Assembly (NCBI GenBank): GCA_012513515.1 | Contig: JAAZCA010000029.1 | Location: forward strand, 1 to 64,000 | Source of the DNA: Myxococcales bacterium | GTDB taxonomy: Bacteria; UBA10199; 2-02-FULL-44-16; JAAZCA01 | Direction: 5' to 3' | Length of the DNA: 64,000 nucleotides | In this document: positions 53,968 to 63,340 of the stretch, one piece after another | Numbering within the stretch: position 1 is the first letter of the stretch | Layout: each line of letters starts with the position of its first letter | Notes under the pieces: model-generated | What the model saw: the letters and a program-made list of their open reading frames with translations, nothing else | Database searches by the model: none | What the model was told of the DNA's origin: nothing | Program-made: the position numbers and the translations under genes

Positions 53968-54546
53968 ATGAAAAAGATACTCTGCACAATCGCAATAGCT
54001 TCGGCTCTTTTTGCAGCATCGACTGTCTCGGCCAAAAGCTCCGGCGGAAATTTTTCGGTCGGGCTCGGTCCGGTGGGAAATATATTCGTCGTAGATTCCA
54101 GGCCGGAACTGGACCCGGGAATCGGCGGATATGTGTTTTTCGATTACAGGTGGTCACCGCAGTTTTCAACACAGTTCGGAGTGGTGGTGACAACCGAGGA
54201 CGGCACCGGAATATCTGATGGCGACAACGGGATCGAATTCCTCGGCATACCGACCTTCGACCTGAAATTCTACGTGTTGAAGGAGCCATCGCGCTGGGAT
54301 CCCTATGCCCTGATAGGAATGGGAGTTTACGCTGTAACCGAAGGAACTGCAAAGGATGGAACCACCGCAGTCGGCATAGGCGCCAATATGGGGATCGGCA
54401 CCGATTTCTACATAACCGAATCTCTTTCGGTAGGGCTCGCCGCTATATTCCGTTCAATCGGTCTGATCGATTCGACAAGCGGTCCGAACAATGGGACCGC
54501 GCTATTCCCATTTTCGCTTATGGGAAATATCGCATACCACTTCTAA
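53968..54546 (+). CDS. Small outer-membrane beta-barrel protein
   Basis: A 192-residue protein with a signal peptide (residues 1-22, ending VSAKS). Eight-strand-like alternation of Gly and aromatic/hydrophobic residues follows (GNFSVGLGPVGNIFVV, WSPQFSTQFGVVVTT, PYALIGMGVYAV), and the last residue is Phe in NIAYHF, the usual barrel-insertion signal. It resembles the OmpW/Opr86-type small barrels by eye. It lies 27 bases after purN and 18 bases before the PIMT-like lipoprotein gene. Confidence 0.75.
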   Translation: MKKILCTIAIASALFAASTVSAKSSGGNFSVGLGPVGNIFVVDSRPELDPGIGGYVFFDYRWSPQFSTQFGVVVTTEDGTGISDGDNGIEFLGIPTFDLKFYVLKEPSRWDPYALIGMGVYAVTEGTAKDGTTAVGIGANMGIGTDFYITESLSVGLAAIFRSIGLIDSTSGPNNGTALFPFSLMGNIAYHF

Positions 54547-54564
54547 TTCGGAGGCTTCATAGGG

Positions 54565-55299
54565 ATGAAAAAGCCATCGGCGACTCTAAAACTTTCATCT
54601 CCGCTCATAGCTATACTGACCACCGCGTTCCTCCTGTCGTGCAGCGGATCTTCGACGAACTTTGAAGGCTTGCGCAGGGATATGATCGAAAGCCAGATAA
54701 AGGCAAGAGGTCTGAACAACGATGACATATTGCAGGCGATGAGCTCAGTACCGCGCGAAATTTTCGTGATGGAAAAATTCAAGGCGCACGCCTATGATGA
54801 CAACGAGGTTCCGATCTCCAATCACGACTCGCTCAATAGGCCCTTCGAAGACGCGGCGATGCTCGATGCGCTGGATTTAAAAAGTTCAGACAGGGTCATG
54901 GAAGTAGGAACGGGCACCGGATACTTCGCCTCTCTCCTGTCAAAACTCGCGGGAGAGGTATTCACGATAGAGATAGAACCGCCGCTGGCCGAGCGCGCCA
55001 GAAAAATCCTCCCTAAACTGGGAATACGAAACGTCAAGGTCGTAACCGGGGATGGATTCCTCGGACTTCCTGAACACGCCCCCTACGACGCCATCGTGAT
55101 GCAGTGCAGCCCTCCTCAGGTCCCTGAGCCGCTCGTAGAACAGCTGAAAGAGGGGGGCAGGCTTCTCGCCCCGATCGGCGGCGGAGAAAAGTTCCAAGAG
55201 CTCACGCTCTTCGTAAAAAAAGACGGGAAGCTATCCACGGAGAAAAGACTTTCACCAGCAAACTTCACGCCGATGAGAGGGATCATTCTGGAAAAATAG
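54565..55299 (+). CDS. Exported PIMT-like methyltransferase lipoprotein
   Basis: A 244-residue relative of protein isoaspartate methyltransferases. An N-terminal signal peptide with a lipobox-like FLLSC (Cys26) precedes the fold. Motif I is VMEVGTGTGYFASLLS (about 111-126), and RLLAPIGGG and FTPMRGI are conserved. The isoaspartate-substrate motif (TISQP in pcm) is replaced here by SLNRP (89-93). SAM is not thought to be present outside the cytoplasm, so either the signal segment is a membrane tether or this is an unusual enzyme. It follows a small barrel gene. Confidence 0.7.
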   Translation: MKKPSATLKLSSPLIAILTTAFLLSCSGSSTNFEGLRRDMIESQIKARGLNNDDILQAMSSVPREIFVMEKFKAHAYDDNEVPISNHDSLNRPFEDAAMLDALDLKSSDRVMEVGTGTGYFASLLSKLAGEVFTIEIEPPLAERARKILPKLGIRNVKVVTGDGFLGLPEHAPYDAIVMQCSPPQVPEPLVEQLKEGGRLLAPIGGGEKFQELTLFVKKDGKLSTEKRLSPANFTPMRGIILEK

Positions 55300-55314
55300 A
55301 AAAACCTGAATCTA

Positions 55315-56406
55315 TTATAGCTGCGAACCGTCCTTATCGGCCCGCTCGCGCTCATCTCTTATCTTATAGACATACACCAGAATTTCAGCGACTGCGGCAT
55401 ACAGCTCCTCTGGAATTTCATCGTCTACCTCGAGCTCTATGAGAGTCCAGGCCAGCGGCACGTTCTGTATTATAGGCACTCCAAACTCCTCCGCCATCTC
55501 CCTTATCGCATTTGCAAAAAGCCTCTGCCCCTTTGCAACGATCTGCGGGGCCGCCATCTCCTTGTCGTCATATTTTATCGCTATCGCAAGTTCGGTTGGA
55601 TTTGTTATCACCGCATCTGCGGATTTTACCGACTGCCTCGTGTCGCTCATCGCAAGCTCCTGATGCAGCTGTCGGCGCGCGCTCTTTATCAACGGATCTC
55701 CCTCGTCCTGCTTGTACTCCCTTTTCACCTCTTCCTTGCTCATCCTCATCTGTTTTTTGTAGTTCCATCTCTGGACATAGAAGTCGATCATGGCGATCAC
55801 TATGAAGACGATGAAGACTTTGATGAGAAATTCAACGAGGATCTTTCCGGCCAGAGTTTCTGCCTGATATGGTGTCCCCTTCACCGTCAGGACCACATCC
55901 CTGATGCTATCGCTGACAACCAGATATGCGAGCATGAATATAAGGGTTATCTTCGCGATGTTCTTGATCAGCTCCACGAATGTGGTGACCTTGAACATGT
56001 TCTTGAGATTTTCCAGGGCGTTTAGTCTCTTCATCTGCGGCTTCATCTGCTCGGTCGAAAAGATGGGGCCTATCTGAAGGAAACCGACCGCTATCGCGAA
56101 GACTATCATGACTATCCCGAACGGGATTATGATGCTCAGGAATAAAAAGAAGTCATTTTGCACCTGGAGGAAGATGGCCTCCATGGAGACATCCCTGCTG
56201 GCGGCCAGACTGAAATCAGCCACCATCACGCCGCGCATCTTGTCGCCGATGAAGTCCCTCATGAAGAGGATCGTCGCAAAGGCTGCGATCAGGATGACTA
56301 CCGTGTTGAGATCGCGGGAACGCGCCACCTGCCCTTTCTTGCGCGCATCCCGCAGTCGCTTCGGGGTCGCCTCCTCGGTTTTTTCTTGGCTGCTGGATTC
56401 GGCCAC
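55315..56406 (-). CDS. Type III secretion export switch protein (SctU/FlhB family), orphan
   Basis: A 363-residue integral membrane protein with four hydrophobic spans (about 35-50, 88-112, 145-170, 190-210). The N-terminal ETAEEATPKRLRDARKKGQVARSRDLN-like region is standard. The autocleavage motif is Asn269-Pro270-Thr271-Glu272 (ITNPTELAIAIKYD), where most relatives have NPTH. The cytoplasmic domain has PLAWTLIELEVDDEIPEELYAAVAEIL. No other flagellar or injectisome gene is nearby. Confidence 0.85.
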   Translation of the reverse strand: MAESSSQEKTEEATPKRLRDARKKGQVARSRDLNTVVILIAAFATILFMRDFIGDKMRGVMVADFSLAASRDVSMEAIFLQVQNDFFLFLSIIIPFGIVMIVFAIAVGFLQIGPIFSTEQMKPQMKRLNALENLKNMFKVTTFVELIKNIAKITLIFMLAYLVVSDSIRDVVLTVKGTPYQAETLAGKILVEFLIKVFIVFIVIAMIDFYVQRWNYKKQMRMSKEEVKREYKQDEGDPLIKSARRQLHQELAMSDTRQSVKSADAVITNPTELAIAIKYDDKEMAAPQIVAKGQRLFANAIREMAEEFGVPIIQNVPLAWTLIELEVDDEIPEELYAAVAEILVYVYKIRDERERADKDGSQL

Positions 56407-56531
56407 TGCGATCTCCTGTCCGTATTATCGGCAGGAAGGTAGCAAAAATTCCCTCTTCCAGCAAGAAATAGACAAGGTTGAGTTGAGCCTCAGCCTTAAT
56501 CTCAACCTTGCTCTAATCCTCAGCCTTATTC
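56407..56531. repeat. Divergent spacer with CAGCCTTA/AACCTTG strings
   Basis: Around 56473-56531 the strings GAGCCTCAGCCTTAATC, CAACCTTGCTC and CCTCAGCCTTATTC recur, resembling the spacers at 6765-6835 and 19345-19382. The kinase promoter follows at once. Confidence 0.45.
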
Positions 56532-56560
56532 TTGCCTTTCTGTAAAAATATCGATATCTT
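56532..56560 (+). promoter_or_regulatory. Promoter giving a leaderless kinase mRNA
   Basis: TTGCCT at 56532-56537 and TATCTT at 56555-56560, spaced by 17 bases, would start transcription at about 56566-56568, on or next to the ATG at 56568. Confidence 0.5.
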
Positions 56561-56567
56561 GCAGCGC

Positions 56568-58652
56568 ATGCTCGGGAAGAGATCAAATAGACGACCCCAG
56601 CAGGTCGGCCAATATTATCTGATGGAAAAGATCGCGCAAGGGGGCATGGCCGAGATATTCAAGGGGATATCCTACGATGTCAGCGGAATCAAAAAGACCG
56701 TCTGCATAAAAAAGATCCTGCCGCATATTTCCGCCAGCGAGGAGTTCATCGGAACCCTCATCGACGAGGCTAAAATAGCGGTCAAGCTGGTCCACGGGAA
56801 CATCGCCCAGACGTATGATCTCGGAAAGGTCGGGGATGACTACTTCATGGTCATGGAGTTCGTCGACGGCAAATCCCTATCCCAGATAAACAAGAGATGC
56901 GCCTCCCTTGGAGAGCTCCTTCCGACCGAGCACCTGATCTATTTCATATCCGAAGCCTTAAACGGACTCGACTATATCCACAGGAGAACCGATGAGCACG
57001 GCGTTCCCCTCCACATAGTCCACAGGGATATGAGCCCACAGAACATCATGGTCTCGTATTCAGGCACCGTGAAGATCATCGATTTCGGCATCGCCAAAAT
57101 AGGCTTCAAGGTAGGCTCCACCGACTCCGGCGTCCTGAAGGGAAAATTCGCGTATATGTCACCGGAGCAGGCCTACGGCGATACGATAGACAACAGGTCC
57201 GACATATATTCAGTCGGAATAATTCTGCATGAGATGCTCACTGGCAAGCGCCTCTTCAAGGCCGCCGACAGCCGTGAGACGATACGCAACGTTAGAAAAG
57301 CAGAGGTCGCTCCCCCTTCCACCATACTGAGCGGAATTCCCGATGACCTCGACAGGATAACTCTGAAGGCGCTCAGCAAGGACAGGAGGCGCAGGTACAG
57401 CCATGCCTCCGAGATGAGGGATGACCTCATCAAGTTTCTGCATATGAATTATCCTGAATTCGGGCCATCCCATTCAGCTGAGTTCATACAGGCCCTCTTT
57501 GACGACGAGTTCGGCAAACCCCGGAAAGACGACGCCGACGCTAAAACACCGTATCTCATAATCGACAGATCCAACTCCGCCTTGGCGAACGACAGCCAGT
57601 TCGAGACCACCGGGGCCATCAGGGTGCCGGTCAACCTCGAGGAGTATATGGTCGAAGGAGAACGCCCGAACGAGGATACCGGAGAGGATGAAAGCTCCGA
57701 GGCAAAAAAAATTCTGCCGGAGCTCGATGACAAAGATGAGAAAACTTCAAGAAAGTTTTCCTCGCTATGGTCCATCATTTCGGCGATAAAGTACCAGCTC
57801 GTAGTCCTGCTCCTTGCCTCCATTGTAATCGCGGGCTCGATATATCACAGATCAAAAACGGCAACGGAAAAAACTCCGCACATGGCATCCGGAAGAGTCA
57901 TGGTCGCCACCATTCCGACCGATGCGGAGGTCTATCTCGATGGATCCTTTAAGGGAAAAGGATCGCCGGTCTCAATACCAAACGTTCCAGCAGGAAAGGA
58001 TATCAAACTTGAAGTGAAACGGGACGGTTACTTTTCGCACGAGCGCGTTATCACCCTTGCCTCCGACGGTTTTGAAAGCCTCTCGATATCCCTATCCCCG
58101 GCCGTCAAACCGACCGCTACGATAGAAATCACTACGGAGCCAGCCGGTGCCACCGTATTCATAGATGACAGGGAGACCTCTCACCGGACCCCGGCCAGAA
58201 TAGAAAAGATAAGTCCCGACAAGGAAATCTCGGTGGGGCTCTTTTTAAAAGACCATCAGTTCTGGAGTAGAAAAATCTCCCTGAATGCAGGTGAAACGAA
58301 ATCTTTCGACGTTCAGATGGCAAAGGCCATGGGTTCGGTCTCCATCACCAGCATCCCGCCGGAGGCGCTCGTGATGATAGACCATGTCCCGGCAGGTCAG
58401 ACTCCGATGGTAAAGGGAGAACTCGATCCAGGGCAGGTCCATACGGTCGATGTATGGCTGCAGGGGTATGAAACTGCTACAAAGGAGTTCAGGGTTCTCT
58501 CCGGCAAGGAGCTTTCGCTTAGATTCGTCCTCACGAAACTTCCAACCGAGGCGGAGATGGAAGCAGCTACAAGGGGATCCGACACTCAACCCAAGGAAAA
58601 AAAAGATGGCGAAAAAAGGGACAAAGAAGAGGTCATGGAAGACAAAGATTGA
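56568..58652 (+). CDS. Membrane Ser/Thr protein kinase with three PEGA repeats
   Basis: A 694-residue Hanks-type kinase. The kinase domain is residues of about 14-310: GQGGMAEIFKG-like loop (AQGGMAEIFKG), Lys48, HRDMSPQNIM with Asp154, IDFGIAK with Asp172 and MSPEQAYG. A membrane span lies at about 415-435. Three PEGA modules follow (each starting VATIPTDAEVYLDG, ITTEPAGATVFIDD or ITSIPPEALVMIDH). PEGA domains are extracytoplasmic in many such proteins. The preferred start is 56568, where the promoter leaves almost no leader. It overlaps the FHA-GGDEF gene. Confidence 0.92.
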   Translation: MLGKRSNRRPQQVGQYYLMEKIAQGGMAEIFKGISYDVSGIKKTVCIKKILPHISASEEFIGTLIDEAKIAVKLVHGNIAQTYDLGKVGDDYFMVMEFVDGKSLSQINKRCASLGELLPTEHLIYFISEALNGLDYIHRRTDEHGVPLHIVHRDMSPQNIMVSYSGTVKIIDFGIAKIGFKVGSTDSGVLKGKFAYMSPEQAYGDTIDNRSDIYSVGIILHEMLTGKRLFKAADSRETIRNVRKAEVAPPSTILSGIPDDLDRITLKALSKDRRRRYSHASEMRDDLIKFLHMNYPEFGPSHSAEFIQALFDDEFGKPRKDDADAKTPYLIIDRSNSALANDSQFETTGAIRVPVNLEEYMVEGERPNEDTGEDESSEAKKILPELDDKDEKTSRKFSSLWSIISAIKYQLVVLLLASIVIAGSIYHRSKTATEKTPHMASGRVMVATIPTDAEVYLDGSFKGKGSPVSIPNVPAGKDIKLEVKRDGYFSHERVITLASDGFESLSISLSPAVKPTATIEITTEPAGATVFIDDRETSHRTPARIEKISPDKEISVGLFLKDHQFWSRKISLNAGETKSFDVQMAKAMGSVSITSIPPEALVMIDHVPAGQTPMVKGELDPGQVHTVDVWLQGYETATKEFRVLSGKELSLRFVLTKLPTEAEMEAATRGSDTQPKEKKDGEKRDKEEVMEDKD

Positions 58653-59547
58653 AACCGCGCCTGAGGAGGAGCTCTCCGAACGGACGGTGGTGACCTCAAT
58701 TGAAAAAGTCAGCATACCAGTTGATGAGAAGGCCTACATACTTTTCATTTCGGGGCCCCTCATCGGTAAGATGTACCTTCTCGAGGACGAGGTTACCATC
58801 ATAGGTCGCGCGCCCGATATCGACATATCGATAAGCGACTCGAGGATATCAAGGCGCCACCTGGAAATTTCCCTCCGCGAGGGACGCGCTGTCATAAAGG
58901 ATCTCGACTCGACCAACGGAACATTCGTCAACGGCAAGCGCGTGGCGACCAAAGTCCTGGAAAACGGCGATAAGATCCACATCTCCTCCGACACTTTTTT
59001 CAAATTCGCGCTGGGCGATGCCGCCGAGAGGATGTTTCAGGAGGAAATGCACCAGATGGCGAACTACGACGCCGTCACAAACGTCTTAAACAAGCACGCC
59101 TTCCTCCGCCGACTGAAGGAGGAATTCAGCTATTCGAAGAGGCAGAAGCTCCCGCTCTCCCTGATCATGATCGACATAGATTTTTTCAAGAAGGTCAACG
59201 ATACTTACGGCCATATGGCCGGTGACTACGTCCTGCACGGAGTCGCAGAAAGAATTCAAAAGGGGCTGCGCGACGAAGACATAGTCTCGCGATACGGCGG
59301 CGAGGAGTTCGCAGTTATCCTTAGAAATACCGATGCAAAAAGCGCCTTGATGCTCGGCGAAAGAATCCGCAGATCGGTTGAAGAAAAACCCTTTCAATTC
59401 GAAAAAGATTCAATATCGGTCACCGTAAGCCTTGGGATCTCTACCCTCGCCGATGGCAATTTTACGACATCGAGCGATCTGCTCGCCAGATCCGATGCAT
59501 GCCTGTACAAGTCCAAACAGGACGGTAGAAACCGCGTAACATCATAG
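58606..59547 (+). CDS. FHA-GGDEF diguanylate cyclase (DgcB-like)
   Basis: A 313-residue protein. Residues 40-140 hold an FHA domain ([32 protein letters not shown]), which binds phosphothreonine. Residues of about 150-313 form a GGDEF domain with active-site GGEEF (231-235) and an inhibitory I-site RDED (222-225) five residues before. The N-terminus carries SERTVVTS (24-31) with Thr27 and Thr30 placed like tails that bind the protein's own FHA domain once phosphorylated; Bdellovibrio DgcB is known to be activated this way. The start overlaps the kinase by 47 bases and has AAGGA upstream. Confidence 0.93.
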   Translation: MAKKGTKKRSWKTKIETAPEEELSERTVVTSIEKVSIPVDEKAYILFISGPLIGKMYLLEDEVTIIGRAPDIDISISDSRISRRHLEISLREGRAVIKDLDSTNGTFVNGKRVATKVLENGDKIHISSDTFFKFALGDAAERMFQEEMHQMANYDAVTNVLNKHAFLRRLKEEFSYSKRQKLPLSLIMIDIDFFKKVNDTYGHMAGDYVLHGVAERIQKGLRDEDIVSRYGGEEFAVILRNTDAKSALMLGERIRRSVEEKPFQFEKDSISVTVSLGISTLADGNFTTSSDLLARSDACLYKSKQDGRNRVTS

Positions 59548-59597
59548 AGTTATCTACCTTGACTTTTATCTCTTCAGGGAATAGCCAAGGCTCTCCT

Positions 59598-60440
59598 ATG
59601 GCAAACCTCATCGATGGCAAGGCCCTCGCGGCAAAGATCCGTAACGAAATCGCAAAAGATGTGGAGGCGCTGAAGGCACGGAATATCAACCCCGGGCTAG
59701 CGGTCGTGTTGGTCGGCAACGATCCGGCATCCAGCCTCTACGTCAGCAGCAAAAAGAAGGCCTGCGCCAAGGCCGGAATAGAAAGTTTCTCCTACGAACT
59801 CCCCGCCTCCGCATCCGAAAAAGAACTGCTCGATCTGATCGGAAAGCTTAATTCGAACGGAAAAATCCACGGAATTCTCGTGCAGCTTCCCCTCCCCGAT
59901 CACATGGATGAATCAAGGATCATCAACGCAATCTCCCCGGAAAAGGATGTGGATGGCTTTCATCCGGTGAGCGTCGGCAGGCTGGTGCTCGGCGAACCGG
60001 GCTTTCGCTCATGCACCCCCGCCGGAATCATGGAGCTGATCGACTCCACCGAAATAGATATCAAGGGAAAGCGCGCAGTCATAGTCGGCAGAAGCAATAT
60101 CGTCGGGAAGCCCCTCGCTTTCATGCTTCTTGAGCGCCATGCCACCGTGACCATCTGCCATTCCAAAACCGCTGACCTGAAAGGCGAAGTCAGAAATGCC
60201 GACATACTGATCGCAGCCATAGGCAGAGCCAGATTCATCGGCGGGGATTGGATAAAGCCGGGAGCAATGGTCATAGATGTCGGAATCAACCGCCTTGACG
60301 ACGGACGCATAGTGGGCGATGTGGATTTTGATTCGGCGAAGGATGTCGCCGGAGCGATAACGCCGGTCCCCAAAGGAGTCGGCCCGATGACGATCACGAT
60401 GCTGCTCAAAAACACGGTTCTATCCGCACAAAGAAGCTGA
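59598..60440 (+). CDS. folD: Bifunctional methylene-THF dehydrogenase/cyclohydrolase
   Basis: A 280-residue enzyme interconverting methylene-, methenyl- and 10-formyl-THF. [14 protein letters not shown] has the catalytic Tyr/Lys, and [28 protein letters not shown] plus [11 protein letters not shown] are the signatures. I choose the ATG at 59598 with AAGG upstream. It lies about 46 bases before gcvT and joins the one-carbon genes that follow. Confidence 0.96.
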   Translation: MANLIDGKALAAKIRNEIAKDVEALKARNINPGLAVVLVGNDPASSLYVSSKKKACAKAGIESFSYELPASASEKELLDLIGKLNSNGKIHGILVQLPLPDHMDESRIINAISPEKDVDGFHPVSVGRLVLGEPGFRSCTPAGIMELIDSTEIDIKGKRAVIVGRSNIVGKPLAFMLLERHATVTICHSKTADLKGEVRNADILIAAIGRARFIGGDWIKPGAMVIDVGINRLDDGRIVGDVDFDSAKDVAGAITPVPKGVGPMTITMLLKNTVLSAQRS

Positions 60441-60486
60441 ATCGCTATTTGTGCAGAAGGAGCCATTTTGGAAGGTGATAACAGAT

Positions 60487-61575
60487 ATGACAAAACGCAC
60501 CCCCCTATATGAAGAACACGTAAAACTCGGCGCTAAGATAGTCGAATTCGCAGGATGGGAGATGCCCGTCTCCTACACAGGCGTCATCGACGAGCACAAA
60601 GCGGTGCGCTCATCAGCCGGCATCTTCGATGTATCCCATATGGGACAGATAGAATTTGCAGGCCCGGACGCGGAAAAATACCTTCAGAGCATCACCACCA
60701 ACGACCTTCACAGAATACATGACGGCAAAGCGCAGTATTCAATTCTCTGCAACGAACGTGGGACGGTGATAGACGACATAATAATCTACAGGTTTTCACC
60801 GGAAAGATTCATGCTGGTCGTCAACGCATCCAACGCATCGAAGGACTTTGACTGGTTCATGAAAAACAAAAAGGGAAATGTTGAAGTCAAGGATCTGAGC
60901 GAAAAATTTGCTCTGATCGCCTTTCAAGGGCCAAAATCCATAGAAATTTTAAAGACCCTGACAGATATAAATCTCGATTCCGTGGGAACGTACGCATTTG
61001 CAGAAGGTTCTGTAGCGGGATGCAAGAACTGCATCGTAGCAAAAACAGGATACACCGGCGAAGAAGGGGTTGAAATATTCTCTTCCCCTGACGATGCACC
61101 GAAGATCTGGCGCTCGCTGCTTGAAAATGAGGGGCCGGAAGTCGTCAAAGCGGCCGGGCTCGGCGCCCGCGACACGCTCAGGATGGAAATGAAGTACAGC
61201 CTCTATGGGCACGAGATAGACGACACCACCACTCCGATAGAAGCCGGGCTTTCATGGGCGGTAAAGCTCGACACCCCTGAGGATTTCATAGGCAAGAGTG
61301 CCCTTCTCGATTTCGTAGGACAGGGAGCGAAAAGAAAATTGGTCGGCTTCAAGCTCCTCGATCGGGGCATACCGAGGCAGGGATACCCTATTCTCATCGA
61401 CGAAAAGCCTGTTGGAATAGTAACCAGCGGCACGATGAGTCCCTCGCTGGGCTATCCGATAGGGATAGGCTTCGTCCCCTCTGAAAATGCAAAAATAGGC
61501 AGCGAAATTTTCGTTGACATCAGAGGTCAGGCAAGGAAAGCAGTTATCGTTAAGACTCCGTTTTACAAAAAATAA
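60487..61575 (+). CDS. gcvT: Aminomethyltransferase (glycine cleavage T protein)
   Basis: A 362-residue protein that moves the methylene carbon from lipoyl-H to [61 protein letters not shown] and [19 protein letters not shown] are conserved. The start at 60487 has AAGGTG upstream; an in-frame GTG 12 codons earlier is less likely. I see no glycine riboswitch ahead of it. Confidence 0.96.
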   Translation: MTKRTPLYEEHVKLGAKIVEFAGWEMPVSYTGVIDEHKAVRSSAGIFDVSHMGQIEFAGPDAEKYLQSITTNDLHRIHDGKAQYSILCNERGTVIDDIIIYRFSPERFMLVVNASNASKDFDWFMKNKKGNVEVKDLSEKFALIAFQGPKSIEILKTLTDINLDSVGTYAFAEGSVAGCKNCIVAKTGYTGEEGVEIFSSPDDAPKIWRSLLENEGPEVVKAAGLGARDTLRMEMKYSLYGHEIDDTTTPIEAGLSWAVKLDTPEDFIGKSALLDFVGQGAKRKLVGFKLLDRGIPRQGYPILIDEKPVGIVTSGTMSPSLGYPIGIGFVPSENAKIGSEIFVDIRGQARKAVIVKTPFYKK

Positions 61576-61605
61576 ACTACCAGCGTCACAAAACAAGGAG
61601 CGATC

Positions 61606-61995
61606 ATGAATATACCTGACGATCTCAAGTACACCAAGGAACATGAGTGGGTTAAGCTCGAAGGGAAGACCGCGACGATTGGCATCACCGACTACGCGCA
61701 GGAGCAGTTGGGCGATGTGGTCTACGTCGAACTCCCGGAAGAAGGGGAGGAACTGGCCAAGGACGACACCTTCGGTTCCATCGAGTCCGTCAAGGCGGTC
61801 TCCGACTGCTATTCTCCTCTCTCCGGAACGATAAACGACGTCAACAGCCTGCTGGCTGACAGCCCCGAGGTCCTCAATGAAGATTGCTACGGTGAGGGAT
61901 GGTTGATCAAGATCAAGGTCGCCGACCCTTCAGATCTGGACGATATGATGGATCACGAGGAATACAAGGCCTTCGTAGCAGAGGAATCCGCATAA
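61606..61995 (+). CDS. gcvH: Glycine cleavage system H protein
   Basis: A 129-residue lipoyl carrier. Lys63 in GSIESVKAVSDCYSP receives the lipoate; the NDVNSLLADSPEVLNEDCYGEGWLIKI block is typical. AAGGAG precedes the ATG. It lies 30 bases after gcvT. Confidence 0.97.
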   Translation: MNIPDDLKYTKEHEWVKLEGKTATIGITDYAQEQLGDVVYVELPEEGEELAKDDTFGSIESVKAVSDCYSPLSGTINDVNSLLADSPEVLNEDCYGEGWLIKIKVADPSDLDDMMDHEEYKAFVAEESA

Positions 61996-61996
61996 G

Positions 61997-63340
61997 ATGA
62001 GAAACCTTCCGCATACGGATAAAGAAATAAATGACATGCTCGCAACCGTCGGGCTCCGCGATATCGAAGAGCTCTTCAGGGGTATCCCCGAAACGATGAG
62101 ATGCAGGGAAAAGCTCAGGCTGGGTGACGGGATGTCCGAACAGGAACTGGTTGCGCATCTGCGCGAACTCGCATCAAAAAACGACCCCCTCTCCGGAGGG
62201 GTTTCGTTTATCGGCGCCGGCGCTTACAGGCACTACGTCCCAACCGCTGTCTCCGAACTCGCATCTCGCTCCGAATTCGTAACGCCATACACCCCTTACC
62301 AGCCTGAAATCAGCCAGGGAACCCTCCAGGTGCTCTACGAATATCAAACTATGATAGCCAGGCTCTTCGCAATGGATGTCTCCAACGCCTCCCACTACAG
62401 CGGAGCTACGGCGTGCGCCGATGCCTGCCTGATGGCCAAGCGCGTTGGCAAGCGCAGGACCAAAATCATAGTTCCGGATTCTCTGCATCCGGAATACAGA
62501 AGGGTTTTAAAGACGGTGCTGACAAGCGAAACCGATGTCACTGAGCTCCCATCGAGTTCGTCGGGGCTGATAGACAGAAAGTCGCTATCATACGCTCTCG
62601 ACGATTCTACAGCGGCGGTCCTCGCGCAGTATCCAAACTTTTTTGGCATAGTGGAAGATCTCAAGGATATCTCAGACTCCGCGCATGCAGCAGGGGCCCT
62701 CTTCATAACGGTAACTCCGGAACCGCTCGCCCTCTCGATATTGAAACCTCCCGGGGAATTCGGCGCAGACATAGCGGTCGGCGAAGGGCTATCCTTCGGT
62801 TTGCCGGTCTGTTTCGGCGGACCTTCACTAGGAATTTTCACATGCAGCGAAAAACTCGTCCGCCAGATGCCAGGAAGGATCTGCGGCAAAGCCTTCGACA
62901 GCGAGGGGCGCCAGAGCTATACGCTCACCCTCTCCACGCGCGAACAACACATAAGGCGCGAAAAGGCCACCTCGAACATATGCTCCAATCAGGCTCTCTG
63001 CGCGACGACCGCAGCAATATATCTCTCGCTGCTCGGGCGCGAGGGGTTGAGGGAGCTCGCGCACATAAATCTCTCCCTTGCGGAGTACGCGAAGGAAAAA
63101 CTTTCGTCGACGGGAAAGGTAAGACTCCCCTTCCAGTCGACGACCTTCAATGAATTCGTCATCGAAGTAAACGGTTCGGCAGAAGATGTCATCTCCAGAC
63201 TCGCTTCGCAGAAAATATTTGCAGGAGTGAATCTCAGCCGATGGTACGAAGGAATGGAAAATAGAATTTTGGTGTGCTGCACTGAGATGACTAACACATC
63301 TGAAATCGACAGATTCGCCGAGGCGCTGAAAAACATATGA
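61997..63340 (+). CDS. gcvPA: Glycine dehydrogenase (decarboxylating) subunit 1
   Basis: A 447-residue subunit of split P protein. MRNLPHTDKEINDMLATVGL, SFIGAGAYRHYVPTAVSELASRSEFVTPYTPYQPEISQGTLQ, SHYSGATACADA and the RREKATSNICSNQALCA stretch are the signatures. It starts 1 base after gcvH and overlaps gcvPB by 4 bases. Confidence 0.96.
   Translation: MRNLPHTDKEINDMLATVGLRDIEELFRGIPETMRCREKLRLGDGMSEQELVAHLRELASKNDPLSGGVSFIGAGAYRHYVPTAVSELASRSEFVTPYTPYQPEISQGTLQVLYEYQTMIARLFAMDVSNASHYSGATACADACLMAKRVGKRRTKIIVPDSLHPEYRRVLKTVLTSETDVTELPSSSSGLIDRKSLSYALDDSTAAVLAQYPNFFGIVEDLKDISDSAHAAGALFITVTPEPLALSILKPPGEFGADIAVGEGLSFGLPVCFGGPSLGIFTCSEKLVRQMPGRICGKAFDSEGRQSYTLTLSTREQHIRREKATSNICSNQALCATTAAIYLSLLGREGLRELAHINLSLAEYAKEKLSSTGKVRLPFQSTTFNEFVIEVNGSAEDVISRLASQKIFAGVNLSRWYEGMENRILVCCTEMTNTSEIDRFAEALKNI

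Noticed and set aside
55315-59547. Type III secretion gene cluster around SctU
   Set aside because: Only sctU is present; the kinase and cyclase are general signalling proteins.
60441-60486. Glycine riboswitch before gcvT
   Set aside because: The spacer is only 46 bases, far too short for the aptamer.
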